Shown here: positions 33,196 through 42,609 of the stretch, in pieces | How the letters are laid out: every line of letters begins with the position of its first letter | How positions within the stretch are numbered: position 1 is the first letter of the stretch | NCBI GenBank assembly: GCA_027491075.1 | Contig: JAIXWX010000025.1 | Location: 310,001-374,000 of the forward strand | Source of the DNA: Flavobacteriales bacterium | GTDB taxonomy: Bacteria; Bacteroidota; Bacteroidia; Flavobacteriales_D; Sanyastnellaceae | DNA: 64,000 bases | Direction of reading: 5' to 3' | Position numbers and translations under genes: made by a program | Notes under the pieces: model-generated | Told to the model about the DNA's origin: nothing | Seen by the model: only the letters and a program-made list of their open reading frames with translations | Databases searched by the model: none

Positions 33196-33900
33196 TTAAG
33201 AGGTGGTTTTCTTGGTGGTTTTCATTTGAAGAATGTCAACCAAAAGTGAGAAGGCCATGGCAAAATAGATGTACCCTTTCGGAATCTCGTAATGCAGACC
33301 TTCTGCCAAGAGCGAAATACCAATTATCATCAAAAAGCAAAGTGCCAAAACTTTGAATGACGGGTGTTTGCTAATGAATGAACTAATGGGCTTCGATGCA
33401 AAAAGCATAATAACAACACTAACTATAACGGCGGTGTACATAATCCACAATTGATCTACTAGTCCAACAGCGGTAATTATGGAGTCAATAGAAAAAACCA
33501 GGTCAAGCATTATAATTTCTGTAAGCATTTTACGAAACGTGGCTTTCGCTGCAGGCTTTGCGGTTGCATCGTCTTTGGCCGCTTCTGTTTTATGGTAAAT
33601 TTCTTTTGTACTCTTGTAAATCAAGAAGATACCTCCAATGATCAGGATCAACCCCTTGCCTGTGATATCTGTTTGTAGCACAGTGAACAGAGTTTTATCG
33701 AGCTGAATGATCCAAGATATCGCCGCTAGCAATGCCAATCTAAATCCCATGGCCAGTCCTATTCCCCAAAATCTCAGTTTGTCACGCTGTTCTGCTGGAA
33801 GCTTATCGGCAAGGATGGATATGAAAATGATATTATCAATCCCAAGTACAATTTCCAATGCAATCAATGAAAATAAAGGAATGATTATCTCTTGTAGCAT
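33196..33900 (-). CDS. TerC-family integral membrane protein
   Basis: A 234-residue protein of seven membrane helices with the two TerC acidic signatures, ALEIVLGIDNIIFISIL near the N terminus and MLDLVFSIDSIITAVGL in the middle. TerC proteins are linked to tellurium resistance and to manganese export to the cell exterior; the conserved Asp residues are thought to bind metal. No other ter genes are present. It converges on the DsbA-like gene with 5 bases between stops. Confidence 0.92.
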   Translation of the reverse strand: MLQEIIIPLFSLIALEIVLGIDNIIFISILADKLPAEQRDKLRFWGIGLAMGFRLALLAAISWIIQLDKTLFTVLQTDITGKGLILIIGGIFLIYKSTKEIYHKTEAAKDDATAKPAAKATFRKMLTEIIMLDLVFSIDSIITAVGLVDQLWIMYTAVIVSVVIMLFASKPISSFISKHPSFKVLALCFLMIIGISLLAEGLHYEIPKGYIYFAMAFSLLVDILQMKTTKKTTS

Positions 33901-34036
33901 AGCTCTTTTCTTTTGTGCAAAAGAACAATAAAAAAAGTATCAAAAGATAAGTCCACCATAGATTGTTGAGATGTTGAATCAAAGGCACAGTTTTAGTTCG
34001 GTCCAGATTATATCTTAGCGAGTTTATCGTGTTTTA

Positions 34037-37000
34037 ATGAAAAGGTTTTTGCGCATAGTAAGAAATTCCCTGATTATCCTATTCCTGCTGGGAATAGGGG
34101 GGTATTTTGCTCTGCAACAACCTGTAATTCAAACATGGTTAACTCGCCGCCTCACGAACTATCTCAGTGAGGAATTAGGAACTCGGGTGAGTATTGGAAA
34201 AGTAGAGGTGGATTTGTGGGCCAGGCTTGTTCTTTCAGAGGTCTACATTGAAGACTTGCAAAAGGATACACTTGCTTTTATTCCAAAACTGGCCATAAGA
34301 AGTTATAACGTGAACCGCTATAGCGGCGATGTTTCTATCGGCGATGCCACCTTGTATGAACCGTACATCTGTATACGTAGGTATGCTTCAGATAGTCTTT
34401 TGAATATCAAGTTCATCACCGACTATATCAATTCATTCTCTAATCCGGAGGATTCAAGTACTTCTATATTTGATATAGGACACTTGTGTTTAGAAAATGC
34501 AAGAGTTACTTACGTGAATGATCTGAGACCGTTGAAACAAGTTTACGGTATTGACTGGAATCATTTATATCTGAGTGGCGTGACCCTTGACTTATCGGAT
34601 TTGCATTCGCAAGGAGATACACTCACAGCAAAAATTCATCAAATTTCTGCTACAGAGAGTAAAGGGTTTCAAGTAAAAGATTTCCGTGCTCAACTGGAAA
34701 TGCAACCAGGATCAATCGGTTTTTCAAAAGCGGATATCATCACCAACGACTCGGAGATTGTGGGCGATTTGTCATTTCTTTATGATGACTTTGATGATTT
34801 CGATTTCTTTGAAACCAAAGTAAGAATGAACCATGCTCTTAGGAATACCAGGGTTCAAATGTCGGATTTGGCATACTTCGTTTCCGATCTAGAAGGCTGG
34901 AATAAGAAATTGTCTATTTCAGGAAAAGTTAAAGGCAAAGTATCTGATCTCAAGGGAAGAGATATTGAGATCGATATCGATAGAAATACGCGATTCAAAG
35001 GAGACTTTGATTTGGATGGACTTCCTAACATGGAAGAAACTTTTATTAACTTGGATATTCATGAACTCACGACGACCCAAGAAGATTTGCATAGAATTCA
35101 ATTGCCTCCATTCGACTCTTTAAATTTTCTTTCAACTCCATCAAATTTCGCGGAGCTGGGAAAAGTAGATTTCTCAGGAACCTTCACGGGATTCGTGAAT
35201 GACTTTGTTGCATTCGGACGAGTCAATACGCAGATTGGAAGTGTTGAAACAGACATCGCCTTTCGGGAGGATAGTATGTCAAAAAATTATCTCTATCAAG
35301 GTTCATTAAAGACGTTTGCTTTCGATCTTGGTAAATATTACAACGATAAAAATCTAGGGACACTCACTAGCGACCTAACACTTGAAGGCAAGGGACTCAC
35401 TTTGGATAAATTGGATGTGAGTTTTAATGGAGGCGTGCAGCAAGTTTACCTTAACGGATACAATTATACCAACTTGCGAACAGATGGTACGTTTCGAAAA
35501 AAGTATTTTGAGGGAGACTTCAGTATTTATGACCCCAATGCCGAGATGGATTTTTCTGGTACCATAGATTTTTCTTTAGAAAAACCAGAATTGGATTTTA
35601 TTGCCGATATCCATCATTTGGATTTAAAAAGAGTAAACGTATTGACGCAATATGATTACTCGTCAATGAGCGGACAAATTGCAGTACAAAGCTCGGGGCT
35701 GGATTTTGCTAATTTTGAAGGAGCCGTTCAAGTGATGGATTTGACCTATTGCGCGAAGTCTAAAGATTATCACGTCGACTATTTGGAGTTAACGGCTCAT
35801 AGAACCGATGTTCTCACCATTACCCTCGACAGCGATATTGCTAACGCTCAATTGACTGGCAAAATTGATTTGCCAGAAATAGTCCCCAGTTTTCAAGAAA
35901 TTATTTCTGAAGTCATTCCGTCGTTTCAGCCTCCGGTGCGCAGTCATCGAGAGCAACAATTTACGATGAACTTAAATATTTTGGACTTCACTCAAATCAG
36001 CGAAATTTTTATTCCAGATTTGAAAATTGCACCCAACACGGCAGTAGTTTTAGAGGTCAATGAGCCACTCTCTTTCTTCGAAATCATTCTCACTGGTGAC
36101 TATGTTCAGTATGGAAGTCATAAGGCATCCAATCTGACCATTGATGCTCGCAGACCCGACTCTTCTCTTTACTTTACTATTACGGCGGATAAACTGAACA
36201 TTGGAGAGTCATTGAGCTTCGATGATTTTGCTATCGACGCCCGAAACGAGAAGGATGTTGTTTATAGCGCTATTGCTTGGGGAAATCAGGCCAGTGAGCA
36301 CAAAGGCGATGTGAATGGCATGCTCACGGTTAGGGGGTATCAAAACTTTGATTTTCTTATTGATAGAAGCTTCGTAAATATCAAAGACCAACGCTGGGAC
36401 TTTGGCAAAGGTGGCCTGATAAAAATGGACAGTACTGAAATAGTGGTCAATGGATTCAATGTTTACAATGGGATTCAGAAGATCGAATTGAACGGAGGTA
36501 TTTCTGAAAATCCTCGGGAATCACTGGGAATTTCTATTAACGCATTTGATTTGAGCAATATCAATCCTTTTACTGGTGGTGATCCAGATTTTTATGGAAT
36601 AGTCAGCGGCACTGCTGGGATTCGAGATTTCTACAACAATCTCATATTCACTAGCGACCTCACGTTGCTTGACTTTAAACTCAATGATTATTCTGTAGGG
36701 GATCTGTGTATAGAAACGGGTTGGGAGAATGCATTAAGAAGGCTTCGAATCGACGGAGAATTAGAAAAAGGAAAAGACAAACCTCTTTCATTCGCAGGTT
36801 ATTATCGCATGGATGACAAGAGGAGTCCTATAGATATGGTAGCCACGATTAATCAGCTAGATCTCGCATTTATCAATGAGTTTATAGGTGAAGATGTGCT
36901 GAGCATAGAAGGTCTTGCCAGTGGGACCATCGCAATAACAGGGACTCCAGAGGCACCACTCATGGAAGGAACTGCATTCTTAAAAGATGCTGCTATTTTT

Positions 37001-38437
37001 ATTGACTATCTGAATACGAAGTATTATTTGGAAGAAGAATTGGGAATACTTCCTGATATGTTCACTTTTGATCATATACGCATTCGTGATCAAGAAGGCA
37101 ATCCTGGATTTCTTACTGGGCAGATACTGCATAACGTCTTCAGTGACTGGAACTTTGACGTTATCATTGATATGGAGACCCCCATGCTCGCTATGGATAC
37201 CAATGAGGATTTGAATTCATTGTACTATGGTAAGGCGTATACAACAGGGTATGTGAGTATCTCAGGATTTGATGATCAATTAGAATTTGATATCAATTTA
37301 AAAACTGCTCCAGGTACAAAAATGGCAATGCCAATGGGCTCTACAGAGGATCTCACCTTTGATAGTTTTATTCGATTTGTAAAGAGTGACACATTGGATG
37401 TGGAGACACCTTTGGACCTGAGTGGCATCAAGTTGAAGTTTGATTTGGACATCACGCCTGACGCCTTATTTGAAATTATTTTCGACCAAGCAGTTGGAGA
37501 CGTAATGAGTGGTTATGGAAAAGGCCACATCAACATGGAGATCAATAACCTCTCGACTTTCAATATGTATGGAGTGATAGAGTTGATGCAGGGTAAGTAT
37601 TTGTTTACTTTAAAAAACCTCGTCAATAAAGAGTTCTCCGTACGTCCTGGTGGAACACTTACTTGGTATGGGGATCCATTTGCTGCGGATATGAATCTGA
37701 AAGCAGTCTATAAAGTCAGCGCGTCATTATCTGATGTACTTCCCGATGCGACCAGTGAAAGCGGTCAACGGGTACCTGTGGACTTGGTCATGAACCTCAC
37801 GGGTAAAATGTTCAATCCCTTAGTCACCTTTGATATTGAACTACCAACCGTAGATGAGGTAACAAAGTCGCGCGTGCAAAGTGCTATTAGTACCGATCAA
37901 GAACGAAATAGGCAGGCGTTTTCTCTGCTGGTGCTTCGCAGATTTGTGAGTCCTCCAAATATCAATAGAGAAGGTTCTCTGGGTCGAGCGTTTGGAGAGA
38001 ATGGAACAGAATTACTTTCTTCACAGATTTCGAATTGGTTAAGTCAAATAAGTGATGACTTCAACCTAGGATTTAACTACCGACCAGGAGATGAAATTAG
38101 CAATGACGAGATCGCGTTGGCGTTGAGCACCCAACTGTTCAATGATCGACTTTTAGTGAGCGGAAACTTGGGGGTTAGTCGGGGGAATTCCCTCAATCAA
38201 AATCCTTCTAACCTCATTGGCGACGTTCGTTTAGAATACTTCATCACCCCAGAAGGAAAGATAAGGTTAGTGGTTTACAATGAAAGCAATGACTTCAGAA
38301 TGGTAACCACTCAGCAATCGATCTATACCCAAGGAGTCGGAATATTATACCAGGAAGAATTTGACTCTATGGAAGAATTTTTGTGCGGTTTCCGCAACCT
38401 GTTTATCAAATCGGAGGATCGCTCCGAATGTGAATAG
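34037..38437 (+). CDS. tamB: TamB/DUF490-family envelope assembly and lipid-transport protein
   Basis: A 1466-residue AsmA/TamB-like protein. An N-terminal membrane anchor (LIILFLLGIGGYFALQQP) is followed by a very long run of beta strands forming a hydrophobic groove. The C-terminal DUF490/TamB domain includes GYGKGHINMEINNLSTFNMYG, then LTWYGDPFAADMNLKAVYKV and QAFSLLVLRRFV. In Proteobacteria TamB works with TamA in outer-membrane biogenesis and in moving phospholipid between membranes. No tamA lies beside it; it is monocistronic and converges on an SRPBCC gene. Confidence 0.93.
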   Translation: MKRFLRIVRNSLIILFLLGIGGYFALQQPVIQTWLTRRLTNYLSEELGTRVSIGKVEVDLWARLVLSEVYIEDLQKDTLAFIPKLAIRSYNVNRYSGDVSIGDATLYEPYICIRRYASDSLLNIKFITDYINSFSNPEDSSTSIFDIGHLCLENARVTYVNDLRPLKQVYGIDWNHLYLSGVTLDLSDLHSQGDTLTAKIHQISATESKGFQVKDFRAQLEMQPGSIGFSKADIITNDSEIVGDLSFLYDDFDDFDFFETKVRMNHALRNTRVQMSDLAYFVSDLEGWNKKLSISGKVKGKVSDLKGRDIEIDIDRNTRFKGDFDLDGLPNMEETFINLDIHELTTTQEDLHRIQLPPFDSLNFLSTPSNFAELGKVDFSGTFTGFVNDFVAFGRVNTQIGSVETDIAFREDSMSKNYLYQGSLKTFAFDLGKYYNDKNLGTLTSDLTLEGKGLTLDKLDVSFNGGVQQVYLNGYNYTNLRTDGTFRKKYFEGDFSIYDPNAEMDFSGTIDFSLEKPELDFIADIHHLDLKRVNVLTQYDYSSMSGQIAVQSSGLDFANFEGAVQVMDLTYCAKSKDYHVDYLELTAHRTDVLTITLDSDIANAQLTGKIDLPEIVPSFQEIISEVIPSFQPPVRSHREQQFTMNLNILDFTQISEIFIPDLKIAPNTAVVLEVNEPLSFFEIILTGDYVQYGSHKASNLTIDARRPDSSLYFTITADKLNIGESLSFDDFAIDARNEKDVVYSAIAWGNQASEHKGDVNGMLTVRGYQNFDFLIDRSFVNIKDQRWDFGKGGLIKMDSTEIVVNGFNVYNGIQKIELNGGISENPRESLGISINAFDLSNINPFTGGDPDFYGIVSGTAGIRDFYNNLIFTSDLTLLDFKLNDYSVGDLCIETGWENALRRLRIDGELEKGKDKPLSFAGYYRMDDKRSPIDMVATINQLDLAFINEFIGEDVLSIEGLASGTIAITGTPEAPLMEGTAFLKDAAIFIDYLNTKYYLEEELGILPDMFTFDHIRIRDQEGNPGFLTGQILHNVFSDWNFDVIIDMETPMLAMDTNEDLNSLYYGKAYTTGYVSISGFDDQLEFDINLKTAPGTKMAMPMGSTEDLTFDSFIRFVKSDTLDVETPLDLSGIKLKFDLDITPDALFEIIFDQAVGDVMSGYGKGHINMEINNLSTFNMYGVIELMQGKYLFTLKNLVNKEFSVRPGGTLTWYGDPFAADMNLKAVYKVSASLSDVLPDATSESGQRVPVDLVMNLTGKMFNPLVTFDIELPTVDEVTKSRVQSAISTDQERNRQAFSLLVLRRFVSPPNINREGSLGRAFGENGTELLSSQISNWLSQISDDFNLGFNYRPGDEISNDEIALALSTQLFNDRLLVSGNLGVSRGNSLNQNPSNLIGDVRLEYFITPEGKIRLVVYNESNDFRMVTTQQSIYTQGVGILYQEEFDSMEEFLCGFRNLFIKSEDRSECE

Positions 38438-38438
38438 C

Positions 38439-38837
38439 TTATTTTTCCAGATATTCTTTAAGGGGTTCCCAGTAAATGCGCTTCCAGCCTTCTGTCAGCC
38501 ATCCGCTGTGTTCTTCTGGTACACCAAGGTGATTAAAATTAATCATGGTTGTACCGTCATGCTCTTCGAGTTCAATATGTACGGTAGAAAAAAATCCTTT
38601 CGTAAAACTCTTGTGACTCCATGCCTGCACGAGGGTTTTGTTTTTTGCTAAGTATAGATTATATCCAAAGCTTTCACCATCGGTAACCTCGAAGTGTCCC
38701 CCTACAGTGTTTTCTATTTTGGCACTCATGCCTGTGAATTCGGCATGCTGTTTTTCGTTGATCAACGCTTCATAGACCTTTTGAATTGGAGCTTTGATTT
38801 CTATGATTTGAAAAATATTATCCGTTTTGAGTTTCAT
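38439..38837 (-). CDS. AHSA1/SRPBCC-domain protein
   Basis: A 132-residue single SRPBCC (Aha1-C-like) domain: IEIKAPIQKVYEALINEKQHAEFTG at the start, then GGHFEVTDGESFGYNL, and the closing strand and helix HSGWLTEGWKRIYWEPLKEYL. It is a cytoplasmic protein of unknown ligand. Its stop lies one base from that of tamB. It is distinct from the membrane-anchored SRPBCC protein at 14146. Confidence 0.88.
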   Translation of the reverse strand: MKLKTDNIFQIIEIKAPIQKVYEALINEKQHAEFTGMSAKIENTVGGHFEVTDGESFGYNLYLAKNKTLVQAWSHKSFTKGFFSTVHIELEEHDGTTMINFNHLGVPEEHSGWLTEGWKRIYWEPLKEYLEK

Positions 38838-38963
38838 GGCGTTGTTTTCGTTTTAAAACGTTCACACTTATTTCTTTGCAGGGCGACGAAAATAAGTAAA
38901 TCCACTGTGAATTTTCGTAAAAATTAATTCACAAAGTTGCTTACTTGACTGATATTAAAATGA

Positions 38964-40481
38964 TTAAGAGTAATGTTGGCGAATGGTCTGATGCAGTTTG
39001 CGGGTATATTCATCGCGGAGCCATTCAAGATAATTTTCTGTGCTTTTCGCGATACAATAGCTGTAATGCTTCACTCGACTTTTGATGTCCGGCTCTAATA
39101 TTTTTGCAAGTTCGAGAGCATCATATACATCCGTGGCGTTCTCGAAAATGATTAAGGAATGTTGGGTGATGGATTTTGCTAGCACATCTTTGGCCTTGCC
39201 TCCCATTCTCATCACATGCACGTATTCCTCTTTAATATCAAAGTCAATCACCGGTGAATTCATAAACCGTGCTCTAACTTCCTCCGGCATTTCGTACTTC
39301 ATTTCCCGCTCCATCACCTCATCACTTGTAATGCTTTCTATGTAGGCATTGGGGTGAGCAAAAATATCTTGCCAATCAATATACTGTTCCCACAAACCGA
39401 AGCGACGAGCATTGTTTCCTAGGTCAATTACGTTGAATGTAGTTTTACCGGGAATGACGCGCGATCCGCGGCCAATCATCTGATGATACAACGTCAAGGA
39501 TTTAGTAGCTCTGTTAAGCACAATGGTTTGAACAGTAGGTTCGTCAAACCCTGTGGTAAGAATACTAACCGATGATAAAATTGCATTGGGTTTTGTTCTA
39601 AACCATTCCAATATATCTCGCCTTTCTGATTCACTATGGGTGTTGTCCAAATGTCTGCATTCATACCCTGCCTCTGCAAACAAAGCCTGAACCTGTTTGG
39701 AAGTATGGATACCATTATTAAAAATCAATGTCTTGGTACCCATGGCTTTTTGTTCGTAAGCATATAGAAGTTTTTCTTGCATGAAAAAATTTCCATAGAG
39801 CTTTTCCGAACTACTTACAGTATAATCACCATTAATTCCAATCTTTAGAGAATGCAAACTCACATCGTAGCTATACGTAGTGGCTTTGCTAAGAAACCCC
39901 TTATCGATAAGGCTTTGGATGCTCTCACCAACAATAAGCTCGTGATAGTTCTCATTAAGAGGTAAGTTCACATTGCTAGAAAGTGGTGTAGCTGTAACTC
40001 CTAAGATCACGTTGTTTTCAAACCACTTGAAGAGTTTTCTAAAGCTATTGTAGTGAGCTTCGTCAACGATGACGAGCCCGACTTTTTCTAATTCAATTTT
40101 TTCGTCGCGAAGTCGGTTGTTCAGGGTTTCAACCATGGCCACGAAACAGTCGTATTCTTCCTGATCTGGAAGCTCTTTGACCTTGCTAACGATGATTTTA
40201 TTTTTGACACCAAATTCATCCAGCATGCGGCTCGTTTGACCAAGCAATTCGACACGATGGGTGAGGATGAGCACCTTTTTACCAGTTTCTCTAATGTAGC
40301 GCTTTGCAATTTCTGAGAAAATAACTGTTTTGCCCCCACCAGTTGGAAGTTGAAAGCACAGATTATACTTCTCAGGGTACTTTCTTAAACGCTCAAAGAT
40401 TTTCTCCAGCGCTTCATTCTGATAATCGTAGAGCTTCTTGCCTTCTTTAATCTCCAGCAGCTCTATGGGTTCAAGCGTCAT
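38964..40481 (-). CDS. SF2 DEAD/DEAH-box helicase (ResIII/SSL2-like)
   Basis: A 505-residue ATP-dependent helicase. Motif I is LPTGGGKT (45-52), motif II is IVDEAHYNS (Asp140-Glu-Ala-His143), motif III is VTATPL (162-167), and motifs V/VI are ILTTGFDEPTV and QMIGRGSRV. The organisation resembles the ResIII/XPB-like group. A C-terminal helical region of about 100 residues is not recognised. No methyltransferase, nuclease or other defence gene is next to it, so a restriction role is not supported; DNA repair or RNA/DNA remodelling is more likely. Confidence 0.9.
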   Translation of the reverse strand: MTLEPIELLEIKEGKKLYDYQNEALEKIFERLRKYPEKYNLCFQLPTGGGKTVIFSEIAKRYIRETGKKVLILTHRVELLGQTSRMLDEFGVKNKIIVSKVKELPDQEEYDCFVAMVETLNNRLRDEKIELEKVGLVIVDEAHYNSFRKLFKWFENNVILGVTATPLSSNVNLPLNENYHELIVGESIQSLIDKGFLSKATTYSYDVSLHSLKIGINGDYTVSSSEKLYGNFFMQEKLLYAYEQKAMGTKTLIFNNGIHTSKQVQALFAEAGYECRHLDNTHSESERRDILEWFRTKPNAILSSVSILTTGFDEPTVQTIVLNRATKSLTLYHQMIGRGSRVIPGKTTFNVIDLGNNARRFGLWEQYIDWQDIFAHPNAYIESITSDEVMEREMKYEMPEEVRARFMNSPVIDFDIKEEYVHVMRMGGKAKDVLAKSITQHSLIIFENATDVYDALELAKILEPDIKSRVKHYSYCIAKSTENYLEWLRDEYTRKLHQTIRQHYS

Positions 40482-40503
40482 ATTGGGATGGCGTAAAAAC
40501 GTG

Positions 40504-40511
40504 CAAAGATA
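40504..40511 (-). promoter_or_regulatory. -7 element of the helicase gene
   Basis: The minus strand reads TATCTTTG (exact TAnnTTTG), 22 bases before the ATG at 40481. No TTG at ideal spacing is visible. Confidence 0.45.
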
Positions 40512-40655
40512 GCCCCTAAACTCACGTTTTCCTTTTTCATTGTGTTAAGGATTATCAACACCATGTTGAATAACTCATTCACCTGGCCGGATTTTTACGT
40601 TGGTCCATTTGTACTTTCGGCCTGAAAGTTGCCTTCGCGCAAGCAATAAATCAAA

Positions 40656-42608
40656 ATGAAAAAAACACTTTTGCTTTTGTTGTCGGTATTGACAATGACT
40701 ATGGTTGCAGTAGCTCAACCAAAACCTACCTATACCACTAAGAATAAGAAGTCCATCAAGAGATACGAAGAAGCATTAGCGGCTTACGACGTTAGAGATC
40801 TGGCACTTGCGAAGAAAATTCTAATTGAAGTCACTGAAGAAGACACGCAGTTTATTGAGTCGTTTTATATGTTAGCTCAAGTATATGATGACTTGGGAGA
40901 AACTGCAAATGCAATTGTTCCTTTACAAAAAGCACTTGCTATCAATGAGAAGTACTATCCCGAAGGTTGGTTGATGCTCGCGGAATGTTATTTCGCGAAA
41001 GGTCAATACAACGAGGCAGAAATTGCAGTATCGAAGTATATGCCCTTTCCCCATGCTACTGCTGATCTGGAGAAAAGAGCACAAGTGATTCTTTCATCTT
41101 GCATTTTTGCGAAGAAAGCCGTTCAATCGCCAGTCAATTTTTCTCCGGTCAATTTGGGAGCGGGTGTCAATACAGAAATGGACGAGTATTATCCATGCAT
41201 CACCGCTGATGAGTCAACCCTCTTATTTACTCGATTGGTTAGAAATGAATCAGCTTACAGGGGTATTCATGAAGACTTTTTTATTTCTTCAAAAAAGGAC
41301 AATGAATGGAAGCAAGCCTCACCCGTTATGGAAATCAATACTATTCAGAACGAAGGAGCACCGAGCTTGAGCGCGGATGGGCAAACACTCATATTCACCG
41401 CATGCGAATTGGGCGATGGATCTTTTGGTGGAAGCCGCCAAGGGGTGGGAAGCTGTGATTTGTTTTATACCATGAAGTCGGGCAACGGTTGGATGCCTGC
41501 TAAGAATCTTGGAAACGCAATCAACTCAGGAAGCTGGGAAAGCCAACCTAGTTTTTCAGCGGATGGGAGAACCTTATTCTTCGTGCGGGGTAGGCGCACG
41601 GCGCAAGGTATTAGAGAACAAGACGTGTATTACAGCTACATCATGGACGATGGTAAATGGGCTCCTGCTAAAAAGGTGCCTGGTAAAGTCAATACAATGT
41701 TTGAGGAAGAAAGCGTAATGATTCACCCCGATGGAAATACACTCTACTTTGCAAGCAACGGACATCCTGGAATGGGAGGATTGGATATATTCATGAGTAG
41801 ACTGCTTCCCTCTGGAGAATGGGATACTCCTGTGAATTTAGGTTATCCGATCAATACTTTCGAGGACGAAAACTCATTACAAGTTTCTGCTAAAGGCAAA
41901 CTGGCTCTTTTTGCTTCAAAAAGAAGTGGTGGATTTGGTGGATTGGATTTGTACTCCTTTGAACTACCAGAGTTTGCTCAGCCAAATATGGTAACGTATG
42001 TAGCAGGTTTAGTGAGTGATAAACTCAGCTTTAAAAAATTGGGTGCCAAATTAGAATTGATTGATTTGGCTTCGGGAAAAAGAATCATAGAAACTTACAG
42101 CAACAATGTGAGCGGAGATTTTCTCGTATGTATTCCCAGTGGCAAGGACTATGCATTGAATGTGAGTAAAGAGGGATATTTATTTTACAGCGAGAATTTT
42201 TCTCTTAAGAATTATAAAAGCGCGCAGCCATATTATTTAAATGTTTTGCTTCAGAAACTAAAAGTAGGCGCTAATGTGGTGTTAAACAACGTCTTCTTTG
42301 CGAGCAATAGTTATGAATTATTGTCAGAATCAAAGGTGGAGTTGGATAAACTCGTTGGTTTATTGACTGCCAATCCGTCCTTGAGAATAGAAATTGGGGG
42401 ACACACAGATGATGTTGGAAAGGATGAGGACAATCAAATTCTTTCCGAGCGCAGGGCCGAAGCAGTGAGAAGCTTTTTGATAAAGAGCGGAATTTTAGAA
42501 GGTAGAATTACCTTTAAAGGATATGGTGAAACCAATCCTATTGTTCCAAACGACACAGACAGCAACAGATCTAAGAACAGAAGAACCGAGTTTAAGATTA
42601 TAGAGTAA
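40656..42608 (+). CDS. PorE-like TPR / PD40 propeller / OmpA-domain envelope protein
   Basis: A 650-residue exported protein with four modules: signal peptide (LLLLLSVLTMTMVAVAQ); TPR helices at about 30-150 (YEEALAAYDVRDLALAKKIL); a PD40/WD40-like propeller at about 165-430 (DEYYPCITADESTLLFTRL, EGAPSLSADGQTLIFTA, SWESQPSFSADGRTLFFV); a CarboxypepD-regulatory-like domain at about 445-530; and an OmpA-C domain at about 545-650 (IEIGGHTDDVG, LSERRAEAVRSFL, NRRTEF). The order matches PorE of the type IX secretion machine, which binds peptidoglycan. Unlike PorE I see no lipobox cysteine. It precedes an SGNH hydrolase gene by one base. Confidence 0.88.
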   Translation: MKKTLLLLLSVLTMTMVAVAQPKPTYTTKNKKSIKRYEEALAAYDVRDLALAKKILIEVTEEDTQFIESFYMLAQVYDDLGETANAIVPLQKALAINEKYYPEGWLMLAECYFAKGQYNEAEIAVSKYMPFPHATADLEKRAQVILSSCIFAKKAVQSPVNFSPVNLGAGVNTEMDEYYPCITADESTLLFTRLVRNESAYRGIHEDFFISSKKDNEWKQASPVMEINTIQNEGAPSLSADGQTLIFTACELGDGSFGGSRQGVGSCDLFYTMKSGNGWMPAKNLGNAINSGSWESQPSFSADGRTLFFVRGRRTAQGIREQDVYYSYIMDDGKWAPAKKVPGKVNTMFEEESVMIHPDGNTLYFASNGHPGMGGLDIFMSRLLPSGEWDTPVNLGYPINTFEDENSLQVSAKGKLALFASKRSGGFGGLDLYSFELPEFAQPNMVTYVAGLVSDKLSFKKLGAKLELIDLASGKRIIETYSNNVSGDFLVCIPSGKDYALNVSKEGYLFYSENFSLKNYKSAQPYYLNVLLQKLKVGANVVLNNVFFASNSYELLSESKVELDKLVGLLTANPSLRIEIGGHTDDVGKDEDNQILSERRAEAVRSFLIKSGILEGRITFKGYGETNPIVPNDTDSNRSKNRRTEFKIIE

Positions 42609-42609
42609 A

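Noticed and set aside
38964-40481. Restriction subunit of a type III R-M system
   Set aside because: No methyltransferase or endonuclease domain is present in or next to the gene.
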